NCBI GenBank assembly: GCA_040218535.1
Contig: JAVJRG010000005.1
Span: forward strand, 1,798,001 to 1,862,000
DNA length: 64,000 bases
Source of the DNA: Lacipirellulaceae bacterium
Lineage (GTDB): Bacteria; Planctomycetota; Planctomycetia; Pirellulales; Lacipirellulaceae
Direction of reading: 5' to 3'
Shown: positions 8,783 through 17,757 of the stretch, piece by piece
Layout of the letters: each line of letters begins with the position of its first letter
Position numbering within the stretch: position 1 is the stretch's first letter
Notes under the pieces: generated by a model
Seen by the model: only the letters and a program-made list of their open reading frames with translations
Told to the model about the DNA's origin: nothing
The model's database searches: none
Made by a program: the position numbers and the translations under genes

Positions 8783-10549
8783 CTATTTCAACCCGAAGAT
8801 ACCCAGTAGTGCATCCAGCAGTGAGCTGTTGAGCGATGTGGTCTGATCCCAGCTCCAGATGTTCCGAATCATATCGGTCAGCATCACGATTGAGAGCATC
8901 GAAAGTAAACCGCACCCACCCAGAGCTAGTACGTTCCAAACGCTGTAGTCACTCTCGGATCGTACCGCAGGTGCTCCGGCACCGGCGTAGGCAGCCGCTC
9001 CGAAGTCTTCCATCGGAGCTTCGTCGTCCTCGGTGAGTAAAACGGCGCCGTCAGGATCGTCGGCGAAGGCATCGCTCCCTAGGATACCAGCGTCACTCGC
9101 ACCAAGCCCTTCTTCGGCCTCGGCGTCGAGGGCAATCACTTGTGAGCTACTATCAGGGTCTTCGTCGACGGCTCCTTCAGACAGCGGTGTTAGCTGGAAG
9201 TCTTCGTCTTCCTGCACTTGGACTTGCTGACCGCCGGCGGGTTCGTCATCGCCAATCAGCGAGATATCAGGATCGGACTCGCCACCAAGTGAAAGGGAGC
9301 TCAAGATTGCCGAGCCGCCCATTTCCAGCGGGATGTCATCCAGCGCGAGTCCACTGTCAGAAGGCGAAACCAAGTTGATGCCGCTATCGCCACTATTGAG
9401 CGTGACATCGCTACCGCTGCCATCGGCAAGAACGAAATCACTACCGTCACCGCCGAGGTCTATGTCGGAGTCTCCGACAGCGGAGTCGCTTGCGGCCAGT
9501 TCAAGCTCAAGCTCTTCCTCGGGTGCCGGGTCGGTGCCTTCATCGGCTACTTCGAGTTCCAGATCCGAAGGAACCGGATCGGTCCCTTCATCGTCGAGCG
9601 TCAGATCATCATCCAGCGTGAGATCGCTGTCGGGCTCTGACTTGGCTGCAGGAGCCGCCTCTTTGGCTTCCGCAACATCTTCAGGTGAAAGGATACGACT
9701 CGATTCGGCTTCCAAGTCGAGTTCGAGTTCTTCTAAGTCTTCAAAAGCACTTGTGCCGCCAGATTCCGCAGTCAACTCATCGAGAACGCCTGAGCCAGCA
9801 ATACCCGAGGAAAGCACGTCGGAAGCACCCGAATCAGAAGAGAGCTCGAGTTCCGATCCCTCTTTGGCATCGTCATCTGTGGCTAGTTCGAGGTCGGCGT
9901 CCTCCAGACCCAACTCATCTTTGCCGATGATTGTGCTTGCCGGGGCGGGAACTGACTCGCCGAGCTCTTCTTCGCTCAAGAGAATCGAATCGGCCGGGTC
10001 GGTCGCGTCAGGATCATCTTCGTCGAGCATGACGTCGCTCATCTCGGCCGCGTCGACATCTTCCAGCTCTGCTAGTTCTAACGCACTCTCTTCCGCGGGT
10101 GGTTTCTCAGCTTTCGTCTCTTTCTTTGGTTCGCCCAGGTCACCTGTGTCGAGGTCGAGACCGCTGTCGGCAAGGCTCAGGTCATCATCATCCGCCAGCG
10201 AGAGTTCGAGCTCGCTTTCAGCGGGCTCGGACTTTGGAGTTGAGGGCTCGACGAGCGAATCTGCTTCGTCGGCAAGTTTCAGATCGTCGTCATCTTCGTC
10301 GATCGAAGGGAAATCGTCGTCAAGCGTTTCCAAAGCTGCCGAGGGATTCAAGCCGATGTCGCTCGGTGGCGGCATTTCAGGAACACCGTCGGAGACCATC
10401 TTCTCGATCTCATCGCCGCGGAACTTCCAGCTACCACCGTCACGGTAGGCGCGAAGAACACCTGACTCACGGAGTTCATTTAGCTTATCCGCGGAAACGC
10501 CTAGCTTTTCGACCGCGTCTTCAAATTTTACGAACCGTTGTTCAGCCAT
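8783..10549 (-). CDS. MerR/excisionase-type HTH protein with long acidic region and C-terminal membrane anchor
   Basis: 588 residues. Residues 1-55 form a helix-turn-helix domain of the excisionase/MerR-like type (FVKFEDAVEKLGVSADKLNELRESG, then AYRDGGSWKFRGDEIEKM). This is followed by over 430 residues of very acidic Ser/Asp/Glu/Leu low-complexity sequence with recurring LELELA, LTLDDD and SDSG motifs. A hydrophobic helix follows near residues 535-558 (LALGGCGLLSMLSIVMLTDMI). The start ATG at 10549 is preceded by GAGGT. The layout suggests a membrane-tethered protein whose N-terminal domain reads a peptide or DNA determinant. The HTH fold in such proteins often pairs with planctomycete-specific partners; the function is unknown. 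Confidence 0.8.
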   Translation of the reverse strand: MAEQRFVKFEDAVEKLGVSADKLNELRESGVLRAYRDGGSWKFRGDEIEKMVSDGVPEMPPPSDIGLNPSAALETLDDDFPSIDEDDDDLKLADEADSLVEPSTPKSEPAESELELSLADDDDLSLADSGLDLDTGDLGEPKKETKAEKPPAEESALELAELEDVDAAEMSDVMLDEDDPDATDPADSILLSEEELGESVPAPASTIIGKDELGLEDADLELATDDDAKEGSELELSSDSGASDVLSSGIAGSGVLDELTAESGGTSAFEDLEELELDLEAESSRILSPEDVAEAKEAAPAAKSEPDSDLTLDDDLTLDDEGTDPVPSDLELEVADEGTDPAPEEELELELAASDSAVGDSDIDLGGDGSDFVLADGSGSDVTLNSGDSGINLVSPSDSGLALDDIPLEMGGSAILSSLSLGGESDPDISLIGDDEPAGGQQVQVQEDEDFQLTPLSEGAVDEDPDSSSQVIALDAEAEEGLGASDAGILGSDAFADDPDGAVLLTEDDEAPMEDFGAAAYAGAGAPAVRSESDYSVWNVLALGGCGLLSMLSIVMLTDMIRNIWSWDQTTSLNSSLLDALLGIFGLK

Positions 10550-10664
10550 CGATACCTCGGGCCTTTTCGTTGACCACTCAAGTGGTTGATTAGGCTCGCG
10601 GTGCCGACTTCCATGCAAGGGCTGACGGCGAGCAGATCAGTTCATTTCTGTTCCGCCCAAGGAC

Positions 10665-11018
10665 TTACTGACTTCGCTCAGCAGCGTTTCGTAAGTCTTC
10701 GGGTAAAGGTTTGCCCGTTTGATAGCTGTTCAACTCCATATCCCAGCGTAGCGGACGAACACTCTTCAGTTGAATCTTACCTTTTTCTTCTCCAAGAGCA
10801 CCGATGTGATAGACGCTCATGACCTTTGTTTGCGGATCGACCAGAATCGCCTGCGTCGTTCCACCCTCTAAAACTTGAAAATGCGTGATGAGATCACCGC
10901 CAGTCGACTGATATCCCAACTGGCCGCGATTTGTCGGTTGTGCGGAGGCCAACCACGCCATCGCGGCGAAGGCGAAAACGCAGATTCCAACCCCTAAAAC
11001 AGTTGTTCCTCGCATCAT
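10665..11018 (-). CDS. Small exported or membrane-anchored protein
   Basis: About 117 residues. It starts with two ATGs (11018, 11015) after AAGGATCTC, a good ribosome site. A hydrophobic N-terminal segment (VLGVGICVFAFAAMAWLASA) acts as a signal peptide or anchor. The body contains DLITHFQVLEGGTTQAILVDPQTKVMSVYHI, resembling a small beta-rich domain. It lies 116 bp upstream of the HTH/acidic gene on the same strand. I do not recognise the family beyond its look as a planctomycete hypothetical protein. Confidence 0.7.
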   Translation of the reverse strand: MMRGTTVLGVGICVFAFAAMAWLASAQPTNRGQLGYQSTGGDLITHFQVLEGGTTQAILVDPQTKVMSVYHIGALGEEKGKIQLKSVRPLRWDMELNSYQTGKPLPEDLRNAAERSQ

Positions 11019-11404
11019 GAGATCCTTCTCAGGCTCACATAATTCATCGCGATAAACGAGAATATGATCAGCCCGGCTGGGGGAAGCCAGCCTTTCGTCC
11101 ACTTCTATTCTAAAAGCGGCTACCCCGGGTTCAAGAAAAAATCACCCCATCCTCTTACAGTTACTCAACTTACCGCCACCTCACAACCGCTACCAGCGGC
11201 GTTGGCTGAGCTAAGAATGTGGCAAAAAGTCAACATGAGTCTAACCCTGGGTCTTGAATCTGGGCAATGTCAGCTCCTAAGGGCGAATTTTGAGATAGCC
11301 CGCGAGCACCAGAACTCTCGGTTTGGCTCGCGCGGCACAAGCGGCTAGGCTGCAAGCGGAACACAACCATTCTCCTCAAACAAAAACGCTGTTAGCCTGA
11401 ACCC
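11019..11404. other. Divergent intergenic region with no gene seen
   Basis: 386 bp between two divergent genes. I see no convincing coding sequence, RNA gene or repeat. It must hold promoters for the 10665 gene (minus) and the hisN-like gene (plus), but I cannot place them with confidence. Confidence 0.5.
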
Positions 11405-12208
11405 ATGGAAGAAGAAACGCAAAATCGGCTCGATTTCGCCATTGAAATCGCGAAACTGGCCGGCGAAAAGACACTCGACTGGTTCCGCAAGCCGACTCTC
11501 GCCGTTGACCGCAAAGGCGATGGCTCACCCGTCACAGCGGCCGATCAGGCGGCTGAAACGCTCTTGAGAGAGAAAATAGCGGCCAAATTCTCCGACGACG
11601 GAATCATCGGAGAAGAATATGGTGAAACCGCCGGAACTTCGCCGTTCAAATGGATCCTCGACCCGATCGACGGGACGAAGTCGTTCATCACGGGTGTCCC
11701 GCTCTACACCACGCTTGTAGCCGTGATGCGAGACAATGAGCCTGAGATTGGCGTCATCTACGCCCCAGCCACCCGTGAAATCATCTATGCCCAGCGCGGC
11801 GGAAAAGCCTTTTACGCTGTTGGAGATGAAGCTGCCAGCGCTGTTCAAGTGTCTGATGTGGCAAGCCTGACCGAATCGACCTTCCTGACGACGAGCGTTG
11901 CATCGTTTGAGAAGGATCGTGATCCCAGCGGGCGATCTCAGTACGAAGCGTTGGAGTCGGCCTGTCGACTGAGCCGCACCTGGGGCGACGCCTATGGGTA
12001 TTTACTCGTCGCCACGGGCAGGGCGGAAATCATGGTCGATCCGGCCTTAAATCTCTGGGATGCGGCCTGTTTGCAGCCGATTATTGAGGCCGCTGGGGGC
12101 GTTTACACGGACTGGCAGGGACGGCCCAGCGTGCACTCAGGGGATGCAATCGCCACCAACGCCGCGATTGCCAATGAGGCCAGAGCCCTACTGGCGAGCG
12201 AAAAATAA
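11405..12208 (+). CDS. hisN: Inositol monophosphatase-family phosphatase, probable histidinol-phosphatase
   Basis: 267 residues, the usual length for the IMPase superfamily. Metal ligands are visible in order: GEEYGE (about residue 75), DPIDGTKSF (about residues 88-96) and the C-terminal LNLWDAACLQPIIEAAGG. The GTKSFITGVPLY wording and the WGDAYGYLLVATGRAE segment are closest to the HisN-type histidinol-phosphatases, which remove phosphate from histidinol phosphate in the last steps of histidine synthesis. Substrate choice in this family is hard to read from sequence, so inositol phosphate or 3'-phosphoadenosine phosphate remain alternatives. The ATG at 11405 has no clear Shine-Dalgarno. rpmB follows 117 bp downstream. 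Confidence 0.8.
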   Translation: MEEETQNRLDFAIEIAKLAGEKTLDWFRKPTLAVDRKGDGSPVTAADQAAETLLREKIAAKFSDDGIIGEEYGETAGTSPFKWILDPIDGTKSFITGVPLYTTLVAVMRDNEPEIGVIYAPATREIIYAQRGGKAFYAVGDEAASAVQVSDVASLTESTFLTTSVASFEKDRDPSGRSQYEALESACRLSRTWGDAYGYLLVATGRAEIMVDPALNLWDAACLQPIIEAAGGVYTDWQGRPSVHSGDAIATNAAIANEARALLASEK

Positions 12209-12224
12209 CCGCCGCCGTTGCGTA

Positions 12225-12253
12225 AACCGCCTACAGGCGTATACTTAGCGGTT
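12225..12253. repeat. Inverted repeat between hisN-like gene and rpmB
   Basis: AACCGC at 12225-12230 pairs with GCGGTT at 12248-12253, with an inner CGCC-TACA-GGCG hairpin. It lies in the 117-bp gap before rpmB. It may be a terminator for the upstream gene, a leader structure for rpmB, or a member of a dispersed family; there is no U-tract. Confidence 0.4.
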
Positions 12254-12325
12254 TGTCCAAAGCGAACTACCGCAGGCAGACTGCGACCCGATCCCAATCA
12301 CAGAGACCAGAAGCGAGTAAGAACG

Positions 12326-12601
12326 ATGGCACGTCAATGCGAAGTCTGCGGAAAAGGCGCCCAGCTAGGCAATCAAGTCACGACCCGCGGTAAGAAAAAG
12401 TACCTCGGCGGCGTTGGTACGAAAATCACTGGCATCACGCGACGCAAGTTCAAGCCGAACCTGCAGCGCGTCCACGTGAGCCTGCCCAACGGCACTCGCA
12501 AGGCGATGCAGGTCTGCACACAGTGCATTCGTTCAGGTGCCGTGAAAAAGGTCGTCCGCAAGGCCCCATTCAAGGTGCCTCAAGACGCCTCGAAGAAGTA
12601 G
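12326..12601 (+). CDS. rpmB: 50S ribosomal protein L28
   Basis: 91 residues. It begins MARQCEVCGKGAQLGNQV, with the typical L28 core of basic residues (KKYLGGVGTKITGITRRKFKPNLQRV). It is a zinc-binding (C+) form: C5xxC8 near the start and C64xxC67 (VCTQC) later. A low-zinc paralogue without these cysteines may exist elsewhere. In-frame sequence upstream of 12326 is not L28 and is taken as leader. It stands 36 bp before gatC and is followed by the whole gatCAB set, so it may be co-transcribed with the amidotransferase genes. Confidence 0.95.
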   Translation: MARQCEVCGKGAQLGNQVTTRGKKKYLGGVGTKITGITRRKFKPNLQRVHVSLPNGTRKAMQVCTQCIRSGAVKKVVRKAPFKVPQDASKK

Positions 12602-12637
12602 TCGCTTCCTTCTGATCTAGCGTCCGCTGATCTCGTT

Positions 12638-12928
12638 ATGGCCATCACGCGCGAAACGGTCGAAAAAGTCGCTCTCCTCGCACGCTTGCGGCTGTCTGAG
12701 CAGGAACTCGAAACCATGACTGATCAACTCGGTCATATTGTTGGCTACGTGGATCAGTTGAGTGAGGTCGACACCGAAGGCGTCGAACCAATGGCGCACG
12801 CCGTTGAGGTGACGAACGTCTTCGCGGAAGACGTAGTTCAGCCGAGCCTGTCGCGTGAGCAAGCTCTTGCCAACGCCCCACGCAGCAACGACCGTGGTTA
12901 TCTGGTTCCCGCGGTGCTAGGTGATTGA
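12638..12928 (+). CDS. gatC: Aspartyl/glutamyl-tRNA amidotransferase subunit C
   Basis: 96 residues, standard length. The family pattern is clear: VEKVALLARLRLSEQELE, then VDTEGVEPMAHAVEVTNVFAEDVV and the ending SNDRGYLVPAVL. GatC is a small belt that stabilises the GatA-GatB complex, which converts Glu-tRNA(Gln) and/or Asp-tRNA(Asn) to the cognate amide forms. gatA follows after 55 bp and gatB after that, in the usual C-A-B order. No strong Shine-Dalgarno is visible. Confidence 0.95.
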   Translation: MAITRETVEKVALLARLRLSEQELETMTDQLGHIVGYVDQLSEVDTEGVEPMAHAVEVTNVFAEDVVQPSLSREQALANAPRSNDRGYLVPAVLGD

Positions 12929-12983
12929 TAAGCTGAGCGTTCGTAACGTCTTGTAAATTACCTCTCTGCTGCCAACTTCACCC

Positions 12984-14525
12984 ATGTCCCTCCTGGATCG
13001 CTCCGCAACCGACCTGCTTTCCGACCTTCAATCAGGCGAGCTTTCCTCGGTCGAGCTGACCCAAGCCGCTCTGGGACGCATTGAGCAGACCGATAAACAA
13101 GTCGGCGCTTTCCTCTACCAAGATGCCGAATCGGCATTAGGTACCGCCAAGAGTATTGACCAGCGAAGGCAAGCGGGTGAACAGCTCGGCCTACTCGCAG
13201 GACTACCCGTCGCGGTGAAGGATGTTCTCTGCGATCAAAACACGCTTGCGACTTGCGCCTCGCAAATGCTGAAGAACTTCCGCCCCCCCTACGACTCTAC
13301 GGTGGTCGCCAAGCTCAAAGCGGCTGATGCCGTATTGATTGGTCGCACGAACATGGACGAGTTCGCCATGGGCGGCTCAACCGAAAATTCATCCGTGCAA
13401 CTCACACGCAATCCCTGGGACCTCGAATGCGCCCCCGGGGGATCGAGCGGTGGGGCAGCCGCTTGCGTTGCCGCTGGCATGGCCCCGCTATCCATCGGCA
13501 CCGACACCGGCGGATCGATCCGCCAGCCGGCGGGGCTCTGCGGTGTTGTCGGGATGAAGCCTACCTATGGGCGGGTCAGTCGTTATGGCCTGATCGCCTT
13601 CGCCAGCAGCTTAGATCAAGTCGGACCGCTCGCGCGCACTACCAGCGATGCGGCTCTGCTGCTCGAAGCGATCTCCGGTCACGATCCGCGCGACTCAACA
13701 TCCCTCAACCAGCCTGTGCCGGCTTATTCACAGACCATCGACAAGCCGCTTGAGAATCTTAAAGTCGGCATCGTCCGCGAACACTTTGCGGAAGGCCTCG
13801 ACAGCGAAGTTGAAAGGGCAGTTCGAGACGCGATCGCAGTTTACGAGTCTCTCGGAACAGAGGTGAAGGAAGTCTCACTCCCTCACAGTAAGTACGGCGT
13901 AGCCGCTTACTATGTGATCGCTCCTAGTGAAGCGTCTAGTAATCTTGCTCGGTATGACGGGGCTCACTACGGCCATCGCACCGATCAGGCGGAGATGATG
14001 GCGGAGTTGGCAGCCGAACGCAAAGAGCTAGAAGAAGCTGGTGACACCCGCGGCTTGGACAACCTCGATACGCCGCTTATCCGCATGTACCGCCGCAGCC
14101 GTGCCGAGGGTTTTGGCCCCGAAGTGAAGCGACGCATCATGCTGGGGACCTACGCATTAAGTGCCGGATACTACGATGCCTATTATCTGAAGGCTTTGAA
14201 AGTTCGCCGGCTGATTCGGCAGGACTACGACAAGGCTTTCGAAGAAGTCGACGTCATCGCCGGCCCTGTGACGGCGGCCCCGGCGTTCAAGCTGGGCGAG
14301 ATGGTGGACGACCCGCTGGCGATGTACTTGGTTGATCTCTACACCGTGAGCGCCAACCTCGCGGGGCTACCTGGAATTAGCCTCCCCTGTGGACAGAGCG
14401 AATCCGGCCTCCCGATCGGCCTCCAACTTCAAGGCCCACCGCTGCAAGAAGAAAGACTTCTCAGGGCTGCTCACATGTACGAGCAAGAAACGGACTGGCA
14501 TACACGGCGACCCACGAGTATCTAG
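12984..14525 (+). CDS. gatA: Glutamyl-tRNA(Gln) amidotransferase subunit A
   Basis: 513 residues, slightly longer than the roughly 485 usual. The amidase-signature catalytic set is intact: the Lys in LPVAVKD (about residue 79), then APGGSSGGAA and the nucleophile Ser in TDTGGSIRQPA. It hydrolyses glutamine and passes ammonia to GatB through an internal tunnel. C-terminal elements (GPVTAAPAFKLGE, GLPGISLPCG, LPIGLQLQGP) are all typical. gatB starts 6 bp after its stop. Confidence 0.96.
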   Translation: MSLLDRSATDLLSDLQSGELSSVELTQAALGRIEQTDKQVGAFLYQDAESALGTAKSIDQRRQAGEQLGLLAGLPVAVKDVLCDQNTLATCASQMLKNFRPPYDSTVVAKLKAADAVLIGRTNMDEFAMGGSTENSSVQLTRNPWDLECAPGGSSGGAAACVAAGMAPLSIGTDTGGSIRQPAGLCGVVGMKPTYGRVSRYGLIAFASSLDQVGPLARTTSDAALLLEAISGHDPRDSTSLNQPVPAYSQTIDKPLENLKVGIVREHFAEGLDSEVERAVRDAIAVYESLGTEVKEVSLPHSKYGVAAYYVIAPSEASSNLARYDGAHYGHRTDQAEMMAELAAERKELEEAGDTRGLDNLDTPLIRMYRRSRAEGFGPEVKRRIMLGTYALSAGYYDAYYLKALKVRRLIRQDYDKAFEEVDVIAGPVTAAPAFKLGEMVDDPLAMYLVDLYTVSANLAGLPGISLPCGQSESGLPIGLQLQGPPLQEERLLRAAHMYEQETDWHTRRPTSI

Positions 14526-14531
14526 ACGGCT

Positions 14532-16004
14532 ATGGCTGAGCAACCCTACACCACCGTTATTGGCCTAGAAGTCCACGTTCAACTTGCCACCAAGAGCAAG
14601 CTGTTTTGCCGCTGCTCGACGCAGTTCGGGGCTGAGCCCAACACCCAGACTTGCTCGGTTTGCATGGGATTGCCCGGGACCCTGCCGGTGATGAATGCTC
14701 ACGCGTTTGAGCTAGCCATGCAGACGGCTATCGCATTGAACTGCGACATCCCCGAGTTCACCAAATGGGATCGTAAGCAGTATTACTATCCCGACTTGCC
14801 CAAAGGCTATCAGATCAGCCAGTTCGACCTGCCGATGTCGAGCGACGGTTATTTGGAGATCAGCGATCCCAAAGAACGCTTCGAGCCCAAGAAAGTACGC
14901 ATTCTGCGAGCCCATCTCGAAGAGGACGCTGGCAAGAGCATTCACGATGAAGCCGCAGGCAAGGCTGACACCGAGATCGACCTCAATCGCACAGGAACGC
15001 CACTACTAGAGATTGTCTCCGAGCCCGACATGCGTAGCTCGTTGGAATCGCGTGCCTATCTTCAGGAACTCAAATTGTTGCTCACTTACATCGGTGTTTC
15101 TGATTGCAACATGCAAGAAGGCAGCCTCCGCGTGGATGCCAACGTGAACTTGCACCTCGAAGAAGGCGGAGAAAAAATTGCAACGCCGATTGTCGAAATC
15201 AAAAATATGAACAGCTTCCGCGCTGTCGAACGAGCCATCGACTACGAAGCGGAACGACAATGGCGCGAGTGGCAAGAGACTGGCCGCAAGCTTGGCGAAT
15301 CGCCGAAGCAAACTCGTGGCTGGGACGATGCTGCTGGGGTCACTCGCGGGCAGCGCTCGAAAGAGGAATCGAGCGATTACCGCTACTTCCCAGACCCTGA
15401 CCTGATGCCGGTAGTAACCAAAGCGGAGCAAGTTGAAGAAGTGCGTGCCACCTTGCCGGAGCTACCCGCGGGCTTGCGCCAGCGGCTCGGGGAGGAATAC
15501 TCGCTCAATGCGTATGACTCCGATGTGCTTGTGAACCAGGGGCGCGGCGTCGTGGATTACTATCTTTCTGCTGCTGATGCATCCGGGAACCCCAAACTCA
15601 CGTGCAACTGGGTCACGCAAGAAGTTCTCCGCGAGCTGAAAGAGCAAGAAATCGCGATCGATGACTTTGGCGTCACCGCCGAGCGACTTTCTGGCCTGGT
15701 CAAAGCCATCGACGATAGTCTCGTCCCAGGGCCTCGTGGCAAGGAAGTCTTCGCCACGATGCTCGCGAAGAACTGCGACGTCGAAACTGCGACCAAAGAG
15801 TTGGGCATTGAGCAGGTCGATGAGTCGGAGCTCGTCGCGCTCTGCCAAGAACTCGTCGATGCGAACCCAAAAATTGTTGCCGATGTGAAGGCAGGCAAGA
15901 TGCAAGCCATCGGGGCACTCATCGGGCAAGCGAAGGCGCGTAACCCCAATGTGGATCCGGGAAGAGTTCGCGAAATCTGCCTGGAACTAGCTCAGAAAGC
16001 CTGA
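14532..16004 (+). CDS. gatB: Aspartyl/glutamyl-tRNA amidotransferase subunit B
   Basis: 490 residues, full length. It starts MAEQPYTTVIGLEVHVQL, the family hallmark, with the zinc-type cysteines in FCRCSTQF and TCSVCMGLPG. The kinase-like core (YPDLPKGYQISQFD, HLEEDAGKSIH, DLNRTGTPLLEIVSEPD) binds and activates mischarged tRNA. The helical and YqeY-like tail ends in IGALIGQAKARNPNVDPGRV. It completes the gatCAB operon; the stop is 79 bp before the next gene. Confidence 0.97.
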   Translation: MAEQPYTTVIGLEVHVQLATKSKLFCRCSTQFGAEPNTQTCSVCMGLPGTLPVMNAHAFELAMQTAIALNCDIPEFTKWDRKQYYYPDLPKGYQISQFDLPMSSDGYLEISDPKERFEPKKVRILRAHLEEDAGKSIHDEAAGKADTEIDLNRTGTPLLEIVSEPDMRSSLESRAYLQELKLLLTYIGVSDCNMQEGSLRVDANVNLHLEEGGEKIATPIVEIKNMNSFRAVERAIDYEAERQWREWQETGRKLGESPKQTRGWDDAAGVTRGQRSKEESSDYRYFPDPDLMPVVTKAEQVEEVRATLPELPAGLRQRLGEEYSLNAYDSDVLVNQGRGVVDYYLSAADASGNPKLTCNWVTQEVLRELKEQEIAIDDFGVTAERLSGLVKAIDDSLVPGPRGKEVFATMLAKNCDVETATKELGIEQVDESELVALCQELVDANPKIVADVKAGKMQAIGALIGQAKARNPNVDPGRVREICLELAQKA

Positions 16005-16083
16005 CGCTACGCTGTTGGAGAAACAGAAATCTGCCACTAAAATCAGGAATGCAATCACTGATGCAGCGCAGGGAGCAACAATC

Positions 16084-16371
16084 GTGGCCAACAAAATCGA
16101 GGGAAAAATCGAGAGCGTCGACTCTCAGGGAAACCTCGTCACGAGCATTTCTGGTGATCAGCTTACGGTAGCGCCTACGGACGACACGGTCAGCGTTTTC
16201 TGTGAAGGCCATGAAACCCAGGGCATCTTTGGTGCTGATCACGATCAGCCAGCCATGACGCTCATCGCACTCGTTGGCGAGAGTGGCAACCTGGAGCTTT
16301 CCATCGTCGAAGATAGCGCCAAGATCATGCTAGGTGTTTCTGTTGGGGCCGATGTGCTTGTGAAATGGTAA
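16084..16371 (+). CDS. Stand-alone SAM hydroxide adenosyltransferase C-terminal-like domain protein
   Basis: About 95 residues from GTG 16084, which is preceded by AGGGAG. The sequence reads GKIESVDSQGNLVTSIS in the first strand region and LVGESGNLELSIVEDSAK, then GVSVGADVLVKW at the end. This matches the C-terminal beta-barrel of SAM hydrolases/halogenases (DUF62 family). The N-terminal catalytic domain is absent here. bioA begins 6 bp downstream. BioA uses SAM as amino donor, so a SAM- or adenosyl-binding helper is an attractive guess; that is inference. A TTG at 16015 would add 23 residues of unlikely composition. Confidence 0.75.
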   Translation: MANKIEGKIESVDSQGNLVTSISGDQLTVAPTDDTVSVFCEGHETQGIFGADHDQPAMTLIALVGESGNLELSIVEDSAKIMLGVSVGADVLVKW

Positions 16372-16377
16372 AGTAGT

Positions 16378-17757
16378 ATGCCAACTTCAGAGAACCCCAG
16401 CCCCAAAGAACTTCACGATTGGGACCGCCACTACCTTTGGCACGCTTTCACCCAGATGGCGGAGTACGAGCCTCTGATCGCCGAGCGTGGCGAGGGGTGC
16501 TACCTGTTTGACGTCAATGGAAAGCGATATCTCGATGGCGTGAGTAGCCTCTGGTGCAATCTCCATGGACACAATCATCCAAGGCTGAACGCCGCGATCA
16601 CCCAGCAAGTTGATTGTCTCTCCCATGCGACCACCCTGGGAATGAGCAATCCTCCGGCAATTGAGTTGGCCAAACGGCTTGCTGACATCAGTCCCGGTGA
16701 GCTGGAGCACGTCTTCTACTCATGCGACGGTGCTTCCGCCGTGGAGGTTGCACTTAAGGTGAGCTACCAATACTGGCAGCAATGCGACGAGCCCCAGCCC
16801 CAAAAAAGAAAGTACCTCGCATTTGGCAATGCCTACCACGGTGACACTCTCGGCAGCACTGCCGTCGGCGGAATCGAACACTTCCACGAAATCTTCGGCC
16901 CGTTACTGTGCGAAGTCGTCCGTGTTCCTTCTCCAGACCGACGCTACGGTTCAGCAAGTGAGCACCTCTCGAAACTAGAAGCCGTACTCATTGAGCAGCA
17001 TGAAACGATCGCTGCTCTGGTGATTGAACCCCTCATGCAAGGCGCCGCTGGCCTACTGATGCAGCAGCCGGGTTATCTGCGTGGGGTTCGAGAGCTATGC
17101 ACCAAGTACGGCGTGTTGATGATCGCCGACGAAATCGTCACGGGGTTCGGACGCAGTGGCAAGATGTTCGCCTGCGAGCACGAAGACGTCGTCCCCGACC
17201 TGATGTGCCTAGGAAAAAGCCTCACCGCGGGCTACTTACCGATGGCTGCAACACTGGTCACACCGGAAGTCTATCAAGCGTTTCTCGGAGAATTCAGCGA
17301 GCAACGAACCTTCTATCACGGGCACACCTTCGGCGGAAATCCCCTGGCTGCATCGGTCGCGCTTGCGTCTCTCGATTTGATCGAAGAGACAAAGATGCTC
17401 GCAGAAGTCTTGCCGCCACGTGTTGAGCAGCTTCAGCAGCGACTCGAAAGGCTCAGCAAGCACTCAGAAATCGGTCCGCATATTGGCGACATCCGCCAAC
17501 TAGGGCTGATGGCAGCAATCGAGCTTGTGTCTGATCGAGAAACGATGACAAGCTACGAGCCCAACGAACGCATCGGCTACCATGTCTGTCGAGTAACCAC
17601 GCAGAAAGGTGTCTGGCTTCGCCCTCTAGGGGACGTCGTCGTGCTCATGCCACCGCCGGTGATCAGCGAAGAAGAACTTGATCTCTTGTTCGATGTGCTG
17701 ACGGAGAGCCTGCTCGAAACCTGTGTCACAAGAAACGTTGCCCGAGCAGGATCCTAG
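16378..17757 (+). CDS. bioA: Adenosylmethionine-8-amino-7-oxononanoate aminotransferase
   Basis: 459 residues. A PLP-dependent class III aminotransferase of biotin synthesis, converting 8-amino-7-oxononanoate to 7,8-diaminononanoate with SAM as amino donor. Recognised from the N-terminal DRHYLWHAFTQM, GVSSLWCNLHGHNHPRL, the PLP-contact stretch IADEIVTGFGRSGKMFACEH, and the Schiff-base lysine in CLGKSLTAGYLP. HGHTFGGNPLAASVALASL is also typical. Its stop codon overlaps that of the convergent coiled-coil gene in the shared CTAG at 17754-17757. No other bio genes are in the window. Confidence 0.94.
   Translation: MPTSENPSPKELHDWDRHYLWHAFTQMAEYEPLIAERGEGCYLFDVNGKRYLDGVSSLWCNLHGHNHPRLNAAITQQVDCLSHATTLGMSNPPAIELAKRLADISPGELEHVFYSCDGASAVEVALKVSYQYWQQCDEPQPQKRKYLAFGNAYHGDTLGSTAVGGIEHFHEIFGPLLCEVVRVPSPDRRYGSASEHLSKLEAVLIEQHETIAALVIEPLMQGAAGLLMQQPGYLRGVRELCTKYGVLMIADEIVTGFGRSGKMFACEHEDVVPDLMCLGKSLTAGYLPMAATLVTPEVYQAFLGEFSEQRTFYHGHTFGGNPLAASVALASLDLIEETKMLAEVLPPRVEQLQQRLERLSKHSEIGPHIGDIRQLGLMAAIELVSDRETMTSYEPNERIGYHVCRVTTQKGVWLRPLGDVVVLMPPPVISEEELDLLFDVLTESLLETCVTRNVARAGS

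Noticed and set aside
9333-10448. 371-residue plus-strand open frame, Ser-rich
   Set aside because: It is the antisense of the Asp/Glu-rich region of the HTH/acidic gene; the serine runs mirror the GA-rich codons, and there is no domain or ribosome site.
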